Source: Combretum micranthum
Taxonomy: Eukaryota > Streptophyta > Magnoliopsida > Myrtales > Combretaceae
DNA length: 64,000 nucleotides
Assembly (NCBI GenBank): GCA_024138025.1
Contig: JAMXBD010000573.1
Coordinates: 62,001 to 126,000, forward strand
Direction of reading: 5' to 3'
A model generated the notes under the pieces. That model did not search any database. It had not been told where the DNA came from and saw only the letters and a list, made by a program, of their open reading frames with translations. A program made the translations under genes and the position numbers. Positions 47,057 through 61,002 of the stretch are shown in pieces (position 1 is the first letter of the stretch; each line of letters starts with the position of its first letter).

Positions 47057-50000
47057 GTATTGGGTGGTGGTCCGAAGGAAAACGGAGAGGAAAGAACTGG
47101 AATAAAAAATGGACTAGACGCGCGCGAGAAGTAAAGGTAAGTGTTGAGGGTGTGTTCTTTGTGTGGGTACAGGCGATAGGCTAAGGAAATAGAACAGAAG
47201 TCCAGGTCTCCCTAGACACCCAACTGCTCAAGTAACGAACAATACTATTGGAAAGCGTAACCGTCAATTAATGCTCCTGAAAGTGGTGGTTATTTAATGA
47301 TGGCCCCCTGAAAGTGATGTGCCTAATCAAATTAGACCACTGGGCTATAGTAATTATTAATTCGTTATGATCTTGATTGATTTTGGCCCATATATATGAA
47401 TTTTTATCAATTTTTATAATTAAATGTCTAAATTTTTAATACATCGAAAATCGAATTGTTATTTGTTTTTTTTAACACACACACGTATATATATCAGCAG
47501 ATGTTTGTGGAAAAAAAAAATAGTTATAATAGTAAACTAGTAAAATTAAATATAAAACAATTATTAAAGAGAAAAATTTATGAGACAGCTACCACAAGAA
47601 GGAGAAAAGTACGCAGACAATTATTATTGGAGGAAGAAAAATATACCCACAGTTCTAGGAGAAAGAAACTATACAAATAGTTATTTATATAGATAAAACT
47701 ATATATATTATATTTTTTTGACACGAATAAATAATATTCACTTAATAGTTTTAGATAATTAATTCCATTTATTTCCATTGACTAACATGATATCTCGATG
47801 TATCATGTCTTGGCACAAAAAAAATGTCAAATCGATATCAATATATATATATATATATTACAGTCTAATTAGAAAAGATAAATAAATATAAAATGCAAAG
47901 TCAAATCCAAAATTAAATCCATTATATAAATTAGTCATTAAATTGGTGTGAAATATGTATGTAAATGATATATAACTTCACATCATTGAAATTTATATCA
48001 AATCCAAACTAATTTAATAACAATTTTCAAGTTGGAACCATATATTACATAACAAATATATGTTTCTATATATGTAGTTGTACCTAATAAAGAATGGACT
48101 AAAATGTTACATCAACTCTCGTCGTCATATATACTATAATAAAATTTACATTTGCTAATAAAACAATAGTAATTAGTTAGAAAATGGACATATATAAAAG
48201 CTCACATTTAATTATAAGATTAATGAAAGTTTAAATACCATATTTTTATGTCCACATGCACATGACAATGACCTTACCATTGTATCACTGTGATTCCTAT
48301 AAGCATGTGGCCATATGCGATATTAATATCTTAATGATAGAGCTTCTTAGGCAATTAGGCTCTAAAATTTCAACTAAATGGCTACAAATAAAAAAAATGA
48401 TGATCTTTTTAATTATACAAAATATCGAATTATAAAGATTTTGCTTATTCTTATAGTAAAAATAGATATGTGTGAGCTAGAATATTTTTTCACTTAGATA
48501 TCTCTAAAAGTACTAGGATTTATTAGTAGTAGCAAGATCAAAGTGGTCTTCTTAAAGCCAATGACTAGCACCTTAAACCTTGCCTTGTTGGTAGCCATAC
48601 CAATCAACCACCAAGGAGAAGACCATATTTGAATCCTAGTTTTTCATAAGTTTGGCTTACAACTCATACAAGCATTCTAGTTATATTCCCATTCTATCCA
48701 TTTGGTTGTTAAGGATGCAATTGTTTATGTAGATTAAATTGCATCAGAATGTATCAATATTTATGGATAATTTCATTTAAGGTATTAATATTTTAAGTAG
48801 TTAAAGAGAGGTATAAATATTTGATAAAGTGTATCAAATTATGTATAAAAAATTTTAGGAAATTCATTTAAGGTATTAATGTTTGGATTAATTTTTAATA
48901 TAATATGTTTAATTTTTCATCAATACTCAATTATTGATACATCATTTAACTCACTTCATTAAATGTGGATAGCTCTTTTTAACCATTTAAAACTTAATAT
49001 CTTAAATGAATTTATTCTGAATGCTTATATTTTTTAATATAATTTACCCTATTTGGTGATTGTTTTCATGTCTAAGTAGAGAAACAAGTTAGCTATGAGT
49101 CAAGAGTAGATTTTCTCGACAAATCAAGTGCGACTTCAAGAATTCTTTTCAATTTTCTACAATTGTTTATCATTGAATAAGTTGAGGAACAAGCTAAGCT
49201 TGGGGAATGGTGGATTAAACTTTCCATGTCTCGGCTTTCAATGTAAGCATTTGTGCCTTGTGTTGGAATTAAAGTGAGCCGTGATTGTGTCAGAATAATA
49301 GGATTAGAGAGCTTAACTCCTAAAGATTTATGTTTGAGGTAACATTAAGCTAATATGATGTGCTTTTGCCATAGATTGTATTAGCTTTATGAAAATATAA
49401 TTCTTGATACCTGCTGGAGCGGGTGCATCTATGAGTTTGTATGAATATATAGTTGAATTATCGGTAAAAATTAAAATCATAAATTTGTTTAGACCAAGAA
49501 GTACAATTTATTATGGAAACCAAAAAAAAAAAAAAAAAAAAAAGCAAGCAAAGCAAAAATATATTTAGGGCATAGGCTTGTTTGGATTTTTTTATTTTTT
49601 TTCGTATAATCTATATCTGATCGATTTTTATTCTATAATTATGATAAAAGTGGTGATTGAAATGTGAGAATTGGGATGCAAAAATTTATTACTTTAAGAA
49701 AAAGAGAATAAAAATATATTTTACAATTGGAAAAGAAAATTTTTAATTGGTATATTTATAAAAATAAATAAAATAAAATGAAAAATAAGTTTTAATTTTA
49801 TAAGAATTTATTGGGTATTTACTTTTAAAAGAGGGGTATACATGCTCTTCTAATTTCATCTGGTTTGCATCTTATTGTTGACAAACATAGGTGGACACCA
49901 AAAAGGCGAAAATAAGATAAACGAAACAAATGTGAACACACAATCAATAAATGAGTTCATAATTGCATAGAATCCCCAATAACCAAAAGTTTGGAGGAAA

Positions 50001-53000
50001 ATGTCAGAAATAAGTTCCAAGCAATGTGACTTACTTCATTTGACTAAGGTCCTCCTTAAATCTACATATTTGGATTCTGTGAGACATAATCATAACAAAA
50101 TGAAGCAAGGTTCAAAGGAAGTTGACCCTACTAGACAAGCATAGGACGCAGACTGGCTGTAATTGGACAAAATGGGGCTTTAATTTGACCGAGACGTTGC
50201 ACTTAATGATCGAGTGCAATCTATTCTGTTTCAATTGGACGAAGTCCAGCTTTTTCCAACCGAAGTCATTCGATTGCTGCAAAGTTCATAAATATATTAA
50301 TAACCTTTGAACTAGAACCATATCAGTTGATCCAAGACTTTACTCTTTTAGTCTAATTAAGCTTTTTTAACATTATTGAGTGATTATTGAGGATTGTAAG
50401 CTTTATTTTAGTTAAAATTCTTTAGATTAACTTGAGTTTAAATTTTACTTTCCCTTGTCACTGTCAATGTGTCAACCTTAATGTCTTTTTTTTTTTTTTT
50501 TTAATATGAATGGGCAAGTATCGTTGTGTTAAGCTTTAATAATTTCCCATTGTTTTAGTGCCATTATAAATTTGCTAGATTAGATTAGGGTTTCATAATA
50601 TAGTGTAAAGTTCGTATATTTAATAAGTGTACGCAGCTTTGCATTAATGTTTCTTCAAACTAATGGTGTTCACTAAATCTTTATTTTCACTGCATTTTTC
50701 TAAATTTGGCTAGATCTAAAAACCGGAGTGAATATTGTATAAATCACCGGCCAAATAATATGAGTTAGAAATTCAACTAGATAGAAGTGTATCAATTACG
50801 TGGTAAATTATGGTGAGAGAGTAATCCCTTCTTTTGAATTAAAATACGAGACACCATCTACAATAAATAAAAAGCTAAATATGAAAAACACATTTATTTA
50901 AGTAAAAGTGAGTTGATGTTAGATATATAAGATATGAAGTATTACCCGTATTTGGTACAGGTTATCAAATTTTGTACCTAGAACTTAACTTGTATCACTT
51001 GCTTGAATCCAGTGGAGATTGAACTTAGAGAGAATGGGCCTGGATCAAAAGCGATGACAGGGTCTGCAAGACAAGTAAAGGGTTGGTGGCGTGTCAGGTT
51101 TGGGTCTAACATGGCCACTGCAATGCTTAAGTCAATATTTACAAAACCAGCCTATAATTTGAATAATGAGAATAACTGAATGTGACAATACCTATCTCCA
51201 GAGAAGTAAATGAGTGTTTATAAGCGACTAACCTGGTGGTTATGGGCGTAGTGGGCAAGTGGGTGAAAGGGTGGTTAAAGGAGATAGTGGGGATCGTGGG
51301 ACAGACGTCATGTTTCCACTATTTCCAGTTGAAGTCAACCGAGATATTCGCATCGAATGACAAGTAGTGTGAAGACATTTAGGTGCCTTGCTGAGGTTGA
51401 TAATGGGGCTAAGCCTCATGCCGAGTAAGATGTATCAATGGGGCTTGGGCCCTTTGAATTGACCCAATTCGTCAACGTATAAGGCTTGATTTGGGTGGGT
51501 CCATGGTCAAGAATAGACCATCAACACCTTGTAATACCTTAAAACTATTATTTACTCCATAACCCATAAAATTTATAAGGTATACATCTCCTATGAAACA
51601 CACACACACATATATATTACTTAAATTTTCAAGTTTATTTGATATTGTATGTAATATATATGGCTTCATGTAGTGTAAAGGACTATCTTACTTTCATGCA
51701 CTCATCAATCACCACTATAACAAACCACCTTAAAAAGTAATTTTTAGATATCACAAATTCTTCTTTATGCATAACTTATTTTGTGATGTTAAAAAAAGCA
51801 ATACATACATAAATTCTTGTAGAACTTGTTTATTAAATCTTTTAAAAAATGTGGAACTTGTAGTAAATCCCAATAAATTAAATAATTTTAAGAATTATTA
51901 GGTAATAATACAAGGTAGGAAAATCTAATACCCGTCCTCTACCCTAAGAAAATAAGTTCTAAAAAATTTTGTATTGGGAACTTACGTTGTGACTTTTAAT
52001 ATCCATATGGCCTATATTCACAAATAAAGACAAATGTAAACCCTTTACAATACTGTTTTTACTTGCTCATCTGTAATTTTAACTAAGGTTGTAAATAAGT
52101 CAAGTCGAGATAGTACAATATTGAAACTCAAAATTTCAAAGCCCATGCTTGACTGATCTTAAGATTGTAAGTTCAAGTTCGACTTGCTGAAACTTGTTTA
52201 ACCTCAATTTATTAAAAAATATTTTTAATTTTATTTTAAATAATATTTATACTCAAACTCAATTTGAATTCGATTGATATTTATATTTGACTCGAGATTG
52301 TTTAGGTTCACGAGCGAATCAAGCTAAACATACAAAGTTTGAGTTCGACTCAATAAACTACTTGAATAGCTCTAGTTCAAGCTTGACCCAACTACTCTTA
52401 TATCAAATTCAAGCAAACATTGAGTCAAACTTGTGTTGTTTGTAAATCGACTTGGTATATTTGCACTCTTAATTCTAGCAAATATTTTAGTTAAATGTCT
52501 TTGAAAATTAGAAGGCGCAATATGCTGCAATTAGTAGTAGTAATATATAAATTTGTCTAGTTACATTAATTTAGAGCATTAATACAGATATACGTAAAGC
52601 ATTGAAAACACCTCTAATATGCGAGGACAAAACTCATCATCACCCCTCAATAATACATCTGAAAAATCAGGAAAAAGTAGGAGACCAAAGGAATATTATG
52701 GAAATTTTCAAAGAAAATGTAGAATTTATATGAAAAAGATCCACCAAATTAAAGCAAGAGGCCCAAATACTTCAAAAGAAGTAGCAAAGATGTGTTGGGG
52801 CATTTTCCAGAGGAAGAGGAGAAATTATTTACAAACTCTTGTAGGAGGTGCAGTGTAATACAGCATTTATATGTCAATGCCTATGGATAAGAAGAGCAAA
52901 GCAACCAAGCAAGTCTCAATTTATATGCACACAGTTAAGTCCGTACACATTTGTTGCAATGTTTTATATATTTATTTTAATATATAAAAAATATATTATA

Positions 53001-53569
53001 TATATTTTTTTTTTCTGTTAAAGCACTAGAGATACCCATGTGGAAATTAGCATACGTACGAGTGAAGACTACAGATTTGCAGTAATGCAACTTTTTCTTT
53101 TTACAACTTTTTTTTTTCTTTTTTTAACGTTTTTTTATTGTTGGTAAGACCTGTTGGACTTATTGGGAAATGACCTACGCTTAACTCGTAGGTGGAATCT
53201 AATGGGTCCACGTGTAACAACTTATCTCACGATTTGCTGGGATTAGCTGGGCTTAGGTTGAGGTCTGACTTGTGCCTGTATCTACTTTCACCAAATTCCC
53301 CTGAACCATGTCAATTTTTCCAAACCAAAACCATTGCTTCTTATCAAAAAGACCTTCACTTTTCTTTTATAAACCGAAACTCCTTATACAACATGTTTTC
53401 CAGTTATGCCCAATTTAGCAATTTTATAATTTTGCACTTATCATCACCTCTAAAAACATAAATTATGCAGTAGAAAATTAGTATGATAATTTAAATATTT
53501 ATAAATAGCATCAGTAATAATGATTTTTGCAATATAAATTTAAGAGACATAATTTTTATCTCTAAATCC
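47057..53569. other. Long AT-rich intergenic stretch
   Basis: No gene, RNA or complete element is recognised. It contains a (TA)n tract at about 47842-47860 and a 22-base A-run at 49522-49543. A region at about 52090-52450 (AAGTCAAGTCGAGATAGTAC, GTTCAAGTTCGACTTG) resembles 59530-59660 in reverse orientation and is probably an old dispersed repeat. The 79-codon open stretch at 52619-52858 has no recognisable relatives. Confidence 0.5.
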
Positions 53570-54075
53570 TTTTTTTTATAATATCAGGTTTTATATCTAA
53601 ATTTTACTCAAATATATAACTTACTACCTCAACTTTGAAAATATCAATTTAACACCTAATCAAAATTTTTGCATTTATTAATACTAGCTCAGCTAGCAAA
53701 ATTAACTTCATCATTAGGCTAATACGCCTGGTGAATGAGGAAGGGACACGGGTTAAGTAAGCAATTAATAATTAGAAAATTAGACAATTAAGCAAGCAAA
53801 TTCGCATGTATTAAAGTTGTTGGATGTTGATCTAGGTGTATTAGTTCATCTACTTAATTGTTTAATTTAATAATTTTTTTATTCGTTACTTGACATGTGT
53901 CGCTTTTTCATTCATCAAAAGTATAAATTTGGTTAACAGAGATAATTCTTTTAGGTAAGATAATATTAATTATTACAAAAAATTTGATTAGATATTAAAT
54001 TGATGATATTAAAATTCAACTTGTTAATTATACATTTGATAAAAATTATGTACCAAATGCAACATAACCCTTGTA
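53570..54075. mobile_element. Probable foldback element, about 500 bp
   Basis: The left half (about 53600-53800) matches the reverse complement of the right half (about 53850-54070) with moderate divergence. Landmarks are ATCAATTTAA(C/T)A(C/T)CTAATCAAA, GAATGA(G/A) and GACAATTAAG/AACAATTAAG. The ends are uncertain and no TSD could be fixed. It resembles other long-TIR, Mutator-type elements in this window. Confidence 0.5.
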
Positions 54076-54729
54076 ACTATTTACTAAATACATAACGTAT
54101 TGCACATTCAAGAAACGCACTAACATATAGTGAAATTATTATAACCTCTTGCACGTAGTAATATTACTCTAACTATTCAATCCATTTCGGATTGTTGATT
54201 TGCTTTTAGGAGCCGCATTGTGTGCTCCAAATGCAAGTTTTGAAAAGGGCCTGCTTTCAATCCATAAAGAGTACATAAAGAAAGGGGAAAAATTTATTTA
54301 ATTGTCAATTACATTACCTCTCTATCCACGTGGTATTCACATGGAGAATTATGATGAGGTATTTTGCTTTGGGGACGAAACAGATGACAAACATCAGATG
54401 ATACAGCGTAGATAGTAAGGTTGATGAAAGAATCCGGTTTTTTTTTTTTTTTTCCCAAAGGGAAACTCCTGATTTAGCGTTGTCTTTAGTAAGTAAAGTT
54501 CAAGTAGGACTTTCAATATTTCCAATATCAATTGCTCAATTATTTATTCTTTTTTATTCAGTAGATAAAAAACAGATAATTAAACTAAAAACAAATCAGA
54601 GCAACAAAGCTAGACAAGCAAGTTTAGTGCCTCTAGGGCATCATAAGAACAACAAACAAAGTATGAGATAGAAGCTAAATAGCAAAGTATAGGTAAGGCA
54701 AAAAACTTCTAGTGTTACACCTGTTTTTG

Positions 54730-55720
54730 GCCATCTTCTAGAGTGGTCCTTCAATTTTTGTGGAGATAACTAGACATTTTCCTTCCAGGCTTAGGTACTT
54801 AGCCTTCCCACTAGCAAGTTTTGTTTTGACTTTTCAGAGGATAGAGTCAAGGTCTGGTGCTCTTAAGGCGTAATTTGTCTTGACAAGGATGCCAAAATAT
54901 TTACCTAGTTTGTTTCTCTTATCGATGTAAAGGATGCTAGAGATATTTGCTCTTTCCTCCGGCGTAACATTATGGGCAAAGATAATGGCTGGTTTATCCT
55001 TATTTAGCTTTTATCCGACAAGAATTTTCAAACATGTTTAGAATGTTTCACATAACTCTTGCATTCTGCTTCATTGCTTCACCAAAGAAGATCATATCCT
55101 CAATAAAAAGTTATATGCCTGTTTCGCTAAGTTTTATGGGTTTCCACTGTCCTTGGGCCTTGCAGTGATGAATAGTTCTACTAAAGATCCCATATAGAGG
55201 ATAAAGATATAAGGGGAGATAGAGTCCCACTAGCATAAACCCCTCTTAACTAGGAAAGGTTCCGAAGCTGCTCCATTAAAGAGAACCACATAGTTTACCA
55301 TGGCAAGACAGTTTGCAATAATGTTTATCTAGCATGATGGATAGTTTAGGATTTGTAAAGCACTCCTAATAAAGTCCCATTCCATGCAATCATAAGCTTT
55401 CTCAAGGTCGAGTTTAAGCATCATCCATTTCTTAACCCCTTTTTTTTTCCTGTGCATAGCATGAAGGACTTCTTGGGCAACACTGAGGTTATCGACAGTT
55501 GACATTCTCGATATAAAACTAGCTTGTTCTAGGCTAATAAGATCATCCAAGAAGGGTCTAAGGCGATTTACCATGATCTTTGTGATAATTTTATAAACCG
55601 TGGTAGAAAGGCTTATAGGCCTTAAAGTCCTCATCTTTTTTGCCCCTTGGACCTTTAGGATAAGAGTTATAAGCATTCTATTGATGTTCTCAAGTATAGT
55701 TTCTTCCTCGAAGCATTTCT
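54730..55720 (-). pseudogene. LINE reverse transcriptase remnant
   Basis: The best segment is 55329-55676, with LILKVQGAKKMRTLRPISL, KIMVNRLRP and LDLEKAYDCMEWDF, typical of the RT fingers and palm. Near 55091-55108 the catalytic FADD motif reads FIED, so the first active-site aspartate is lost. Downstream, KYFGILV and KYLSLEGK can still be read with stops between them. Confidence 0.88.
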
Positions 55721-56249
55721 TGACTCTATCATAGACAAAGGAGCCGACATTTTCCAGTAATGCTTATAGAAGCTCACATAGAAACCGTCAATTCCAGGGG
55801 GCTTGTTGCTCCCAATGCAAGATAGGACTATTCTAATCTCTTTTGAGGTAACTAGTTGCTCAAGAGTAGCAACTTGTCCTTAGGAGAAGCGAGGCCCATT
55901 ATTTTCCCAAGTAATCAAATGTTCCATACTCAGGGACTTTTCTATGGAGCAGAGGCGTTGGTAGAAGTTTCCATTGAGCAATTTCAGCTCATCTTCCTTG
56001 TTAACCCAATCTCCCATATCGTTATACATTCCAAGAATTATGGATCTAGATCTTCTTGAAAGCATGATGCTGTGGAAGTATTTGGTGTTCCTTTTGCCTT
56101 CAAGGATCCATTTATCCTACCTTTAGTTGCCTAGAGTTTTTCCTCATCATTAAGAATTCCACATAGCTCTTTCTCAAGATCTTTCTCTTTATTAATTAAA
56201 GAGTAGTTGGGTGGGGTGCCTTTGAATTAGCCTTCTTGTATCCTTCAGC

Positions 56250-57160
56250 TCCTTCCTTCTTAGAGTGAATGATACCAAACACTTCTTTGTTCCACTTCCT
56301 TAGCTCCTTAGTGAAGGGGTCTAAAGATTCTAGGAAGGGACTTGATGAAGGGCTCCAATTTTCCTGTATGAAGAGCTTAAAGTCTGGGTGGTCAAGCCAT
56401 ATGGGCTAAAACCTAAAGGGCATCCCACTTCTCTCACCGCCCCGGATAGATATGGTAGTGGTACTAGAATGGGAAGGTGATCTGAGCTCGGGTTGCTTAA
56501 GTGGATGAGCTTTGTTTTCAGGAAAAGCATTTTCCACTCTTCATTGGTCCAAACCCTATCAGGATGACACTGGATGAGCCTATGCAGATCTTTGCTTTTG
56601 TTTGACCAGGTGACATTGGGTCCTACAAAACCTAAATCGAACAATTCACACTTGTCCATGCACTCCTGGTATAGATTTGTCCTAGTTGAATTATTCAAAA
56701 GCACATCCTCCCCAAGTTTTCTCATCATTTGTAAAGACCTTGTTAAAGTCCTCAATCATAAGCCAAGGACCACCAACATGATTTGACATAATTTTAAGAT
56801 TCTCCTAAAGGATCTTCCTTTTACCCTAGTCATTACTAGCATAAATAAACCAGGGACAAGGAAAATTTGTTACCTCAACAATGATGTAGATTGCTTGTGC
56901 ATCATATGCTATTTCTTCCACATGCACATAGTCTAGGTTTTATAACAACTTGATTGCTCCACTAAAGCCAGCAACTTCCACACATATCATATTCGAGAAG
57001 TGTAGATTTTGTTTTAGTGTATTAGCTTTGCTTCTATTGGTTTTGGTCTTTGTCAAGACAAGGATATCCATGTTATGAATAGAGATAAGCTCAAGGATCA
57101 TCTACTTCTTGTTTACTAAACCAACACCTTTGACATTCTACGCTAAAACCTTAAAGGGGA
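56250..57160 (-). pseudogene. LINE endonuclease (EEP family) remnant
   Basis: The N-terminal part near 57150 reads KVLA, a stop where Trp is usual, then NVKGVGL; further on MDILVLTKTKT matches the catalytic DILxLxETK-type segment in altered form. The segment 56330-56755 contains FDLGFVGPNVTWSNK and SDHLPIL, the C-terminal motifs of apurinic-type endonucleases. Frames are broken. Confidence 0.8.
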
Positions 57161-57199
57161 TATAGAAGAACTAGTTGAAGAGAGAGTATCCATGTAAAT

Positions 57200-59290
57200 T
57201 GATTCAAGCATGGAGCAGGTGATTTGGTAGAAATTAGAATTGTCCAATTGCAAGTTGTTTATTTCCAATCTCATCGAGCATGTATGTACTTCGCCCAGAA
57301 CATCAGTGCAGTCTTCTCCCATGTTGGCATCATCCATTGCCTTGTCTGGCTTACATCTATCTGTTGCTGAAACAAGATGAATTTCATGGCTGTCAGTGTT
57401 GCTGTCTCCATGATTCTGAATACAGCTTGTTCCCTGATCATCCATTCCAATATATCTAGGGTTTTCCTGTCCGATATCCATTCCTGCTGGACTACTTCCA
57501 CTTGTAGGTTCCCTTCGTTTAGTGCTTCAATTCTTTCGACCAGAGATTCTAGGATCCTTCCCTCCATGAATGTTCATTGGAACTTTAGAACCAGAATTCG
57601 CTCTAATTGGTTGCTTTAAAAGGGTTCAATTCTATCCATTACCTCTGCTAGGACTTAGGCTCTATAACTCCTTATCTAGACTGCCTAGATCTATTGGCTG
57701 GAGTTAAGCTAGGGGGTAGGAGATCAATAGATGATGCTTTGGAGGGACACCATTGTTTAGTAAAGGGAAGTGATAGGTAGGGAAAGAAAGTTTTTTTTTT
57801 TTTTTGCTTAATTTTTTTTTTACCTTCTGTGACGGGATGGGTTACTTTCGGTAGAGGTGAAATTTAATGCAGGGTGAGAGGGTGGTTTAGAAAGAGAAGA
57901 ATGGGCGCCACCCGAAGCAAAAAAGAAGGGTATTAGGTGTATGGGTAAAGATAGGGGATGCAAGGGAAAACGTGCCTTGGTTCAAGTTATTAATGGTAAT
58001 TTAGTAAAGGATGGAAGGGAGGTAAGGTTTGGAAGACCAAGTAGGCCCCCTTCGCCATCAGTCTTATCCTTAGTCTGCGAAGAACTAGTTAGGGTACTAC
58101 TAGCTCTACTAACTTTTGACATTTTTTTTCTCTTTAATCTATCATTGTATCCTTCTTTGCTCCTTGTCTTGTTAGTATGATTATCTTTCCTTCCCAAGGA
58201 TTTGTCAACCCTTTTTCTCATCGTTTTTTTTTTTTTATAGTTAACCAGTATCCATTCTCGGTATGGGTTTTCTCATTGGGGTTCTCGGATTTCCCTTCCA
58301 ACCACTTTTGTCAATTGATTTCTGTCTAACTGACTAGTTGATGATGTGTTGGTGTGGTTGCTCCTTATGGTAGAATTTTTCTCTATCGATACCTATTGTA
58401 ACTCTTGGTTTAAGTTATTTTCATTTCCTCTGTCTTCCCTATTACATATCTCAGTAGGGTGTCCTACACATCCACATCTTTGATAGACACGAGATCGGCT
58501 TTCATATTGGACATGATATAATTTTCCCTTAATAGCTATAGCGTGGATAAGAGGATCATTAAGGTTTTTCTAAACGTAGATACGTGCAAACTTCCCACGA
58601 TTGATCATAGACGTATAAGCATCATATTTTAGCACTGATCCAATGGATTGGCTAAGCTTTCTCATGGCTACCGAGGAGTAATACTCTAGGGGCAGCCCTT
58701 TGATTCTAATCTAGATAGCTGCTAACTCAAAACCATTGCTTGGGGGTTGAAAGTCTTCCCACCTCTAATCTAGATAGCTAATGAACTAAGGTCCATGCAG
58801 TATAACCCAGTTTGAATCTATCGACTCCTCATAGTTGATAAGATAATGCCCTCGACTAGCATTGACTATTTTAAGCATTTTTAACCCTTTCCACATGTTT
58901 CTTAGCTTTGTTTCCCATGCTTTAGACCCCAAGTTCATATTCATTTGCTTTACAAAGAAAGCATATTTCCATGGAGCGTAAATATTATCAAGTTCTATTT
59001 TTGTGAAGGAGATAACTTGGAGACCTGGTTAGTTGCCAAGAGAATCAGGTAGTTAGGGGTCCTTTTCTTCTTCTGTGCCTTCATCCACATCCATGGCTGG
59101 TGCAGATCGCCTTTTATTCCATAACATATTTGCATAGGCTCCTAGGATATTTGTACAAAAGGAATCCTTGTAGGATTAGGTGCAGATTGATCTTCATTTT
59201 TGTCTAGGATAAGAGCCCTTTTCTTCTTTCAATGGATAGTATAACCTTTTTTAACTTTATGGAGCAGGAAGGGACAATTCTCATTTTGAC
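57200..59290 (-). pseudogene. LINE ORF1-like remnant (DUF4283/zinc knuckle)
   Basis: The region 58430-58580 reads KFARIYV, then KGKLYHVQYESRSRVYQRC and GHPTEIC, the arrangement of plant LINE ORF1 proteins with a zf-CCHC_4 knuckle. The first zinc-binding cysteine is Tyr. No long frame survives; translations beginning near 59280 stop early. Confidence 0.65.
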
Positions 59291-59327
59291 TTTCACTAAA
59301 AAAAAATCCTAACCTCAATTATTTATT

Positions 59328-61002
59328 TTGTTAATGTAAAACTTAACATAAAAAGTATGATATTAATTGACATTACTTAAAAAAAATTTCTAATTGTTTT
59401 GAAAAAGGTAAAAGAGTTAAATGATAAGCTTAAAAGGTGAAGAACTTTATTAAGTTAAAGACAAATGTAGATCTTAATCCTACTATAATAAGAAAAGGAA
59501 TATTTGTAAAATAAAAGTCAAATTTAAATGATTTTAATTAAACTAAGCTCAAACTGATAGGGTACTATTTTATGTCAAGTTCGAGCTTCAAATTATATGT
59601 TTAATCAAACTTAATTCAAGCTTGACTTCACAATGTACTATTCCAACTCAACTCATTCATAGCCTTACTAAAACATGTTGTCATTGGTCACTTAAATTTT
59701 CTCTTTTTTTTTTTTTTCGTTTTATGATAATTTTCTCCCTTTTTTTTAAAGAAATTGACTCCTTTCAAGTGAGCATAAAATGATAATATTAATTTCCAAG
59801 GAAAAAAATGGAAAATGTCGAATTTAGTACTTGAACTTTGATGAAAAATCAATTAGGTATCTGAATTTGAAAAAATCAATTTAATCCTCAATTGAATTTT
59901 CTGCAGCTACAACCACTACACCACTTAAGACCCTTATTTCATTTGCCTACATGGACCCATCAACCAATTGATGGCTAACATTTGTCCATGCATTAATAAA
60001 AAAAAAAAAGGACAACAAATCTAAATTCTCACTTACATACATCTTCTTCATCACGTCTACCTTAACAAATTACCAACCTACATGAACACCATTGCTAGCT
60101 AAAATTAGAATCACATGCCCTCTAATGAACCCTAATCCAAATAGGCATTGGTCATTCATTGAGTCACCATCCTTCCATTGCACATCCCACTTACTTCACC
60201 AAAACCAAACATTATAAGCTAATTGTATCCAGCTCACACCATCCACCAGAAGTATAAACTCTAACCAAGTAGATGTAACTACCATCAATCCATCTGGACC
60301 ATTCATCTTCAGTACCGTACGGACCATCATCTTGGACGACGACTCATAGTGAACCACAAATTTGACACCATTAATCTCCACTCACCAAAAAACTCAAACA
60401 ACGAGCTCTATGTTTGTCAAGCTAACTGCAATACCCATCTTCTTAATTCACCAAACTGAGTGACTCAAAGAGCTTCATTCACTAAGTCGATTCACCAAAA
60501 TCAAGTCGTCCTCCATAGCCATCAACAAGCCCACCGAAACACTCCATTCAACATTAACTCACCAATCATCATCATTAGCACTACCATTGCCATCGTTATT
60601 TGTAGTTTGTTTATTTGCCATCAAATGACCAAAAAAGGAAGAAGTCTTCATCTCTCTCTACTACTTCTCAGCCAACAATTAGTCGATGCCTCGATGGGCC
60701 TACACACAAAAAAAAACTGGGATAGTGGTTATAGTCATGAAAAGTTTGACTGGATACCAAATTCAACATTAGAGAGAGAGAGAGGATTTGAAACATGAGG
60801 CCTAACTTTTCTTTTCTTTTTTTCCCCTTTGATTTTTATTTACTTATTGTTACGGGTTTGGGGGGGGGGGGGGGGGGGGGGGGGGGGATGGGGATGTTGT
60901 GTGGGTAAAGGGGACGATACAATAATAGAAAAAGTTACAAGTCCATGCAAAATTGTGTTTCTTTTGTAGATTGTTTTGTAACTTTGTTCCGTTAGCTGCT
61001 TT
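59328..61002. other. Intergenic DNA with a 28-base G-run
   Basis: No gene is recognised. 59813-60765 has weakly matching inverted ends (AATGTCGAATTTAGTAC against AATGTTGAATTTGGTA) and could be a decayed long-TIR element. The G-run at 60860-60887 is listed separately. Confidence 0.4.
60860..60887 (+). repeat. 28-base G homopolymer
   Basis: An uninterrupted G-run in AT-rich DNA. The exact length is likely to be uncertain in any assembly. The opposite-strand open stretch across it encodes only a polyproline artefact. Confidence 0.9.

Larger units (their letters stand above)
54549..59313 (-). mobile_element. Defective L1-type LINE with 14-bp TSD
   Basis: Perfect direct copies of CTCAATTATTTATT flank the element at 54535-54548 and 59314-59327. 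Read on the minus strand, it starts at 59313, carries an ORF1-like region, an endonuclease and a reverse transcriptase, and ends in an A-rich tail (GAATAAAAAAG). At 4765 bp it keeps its 5' end, but the second open reading frame stops making sense soon after the RT thumb, so a large 3' part of ORF2 is missing. Stops and frameshifts occur throughout. Confidence 0.88.

Noticed and set aside
52619..52858. 79-codon plus-strand open stretch, Lys/Arg-rich
   Set aside because: No relatives recognised, no promoter or splice context, isolated in intergenic DNA.
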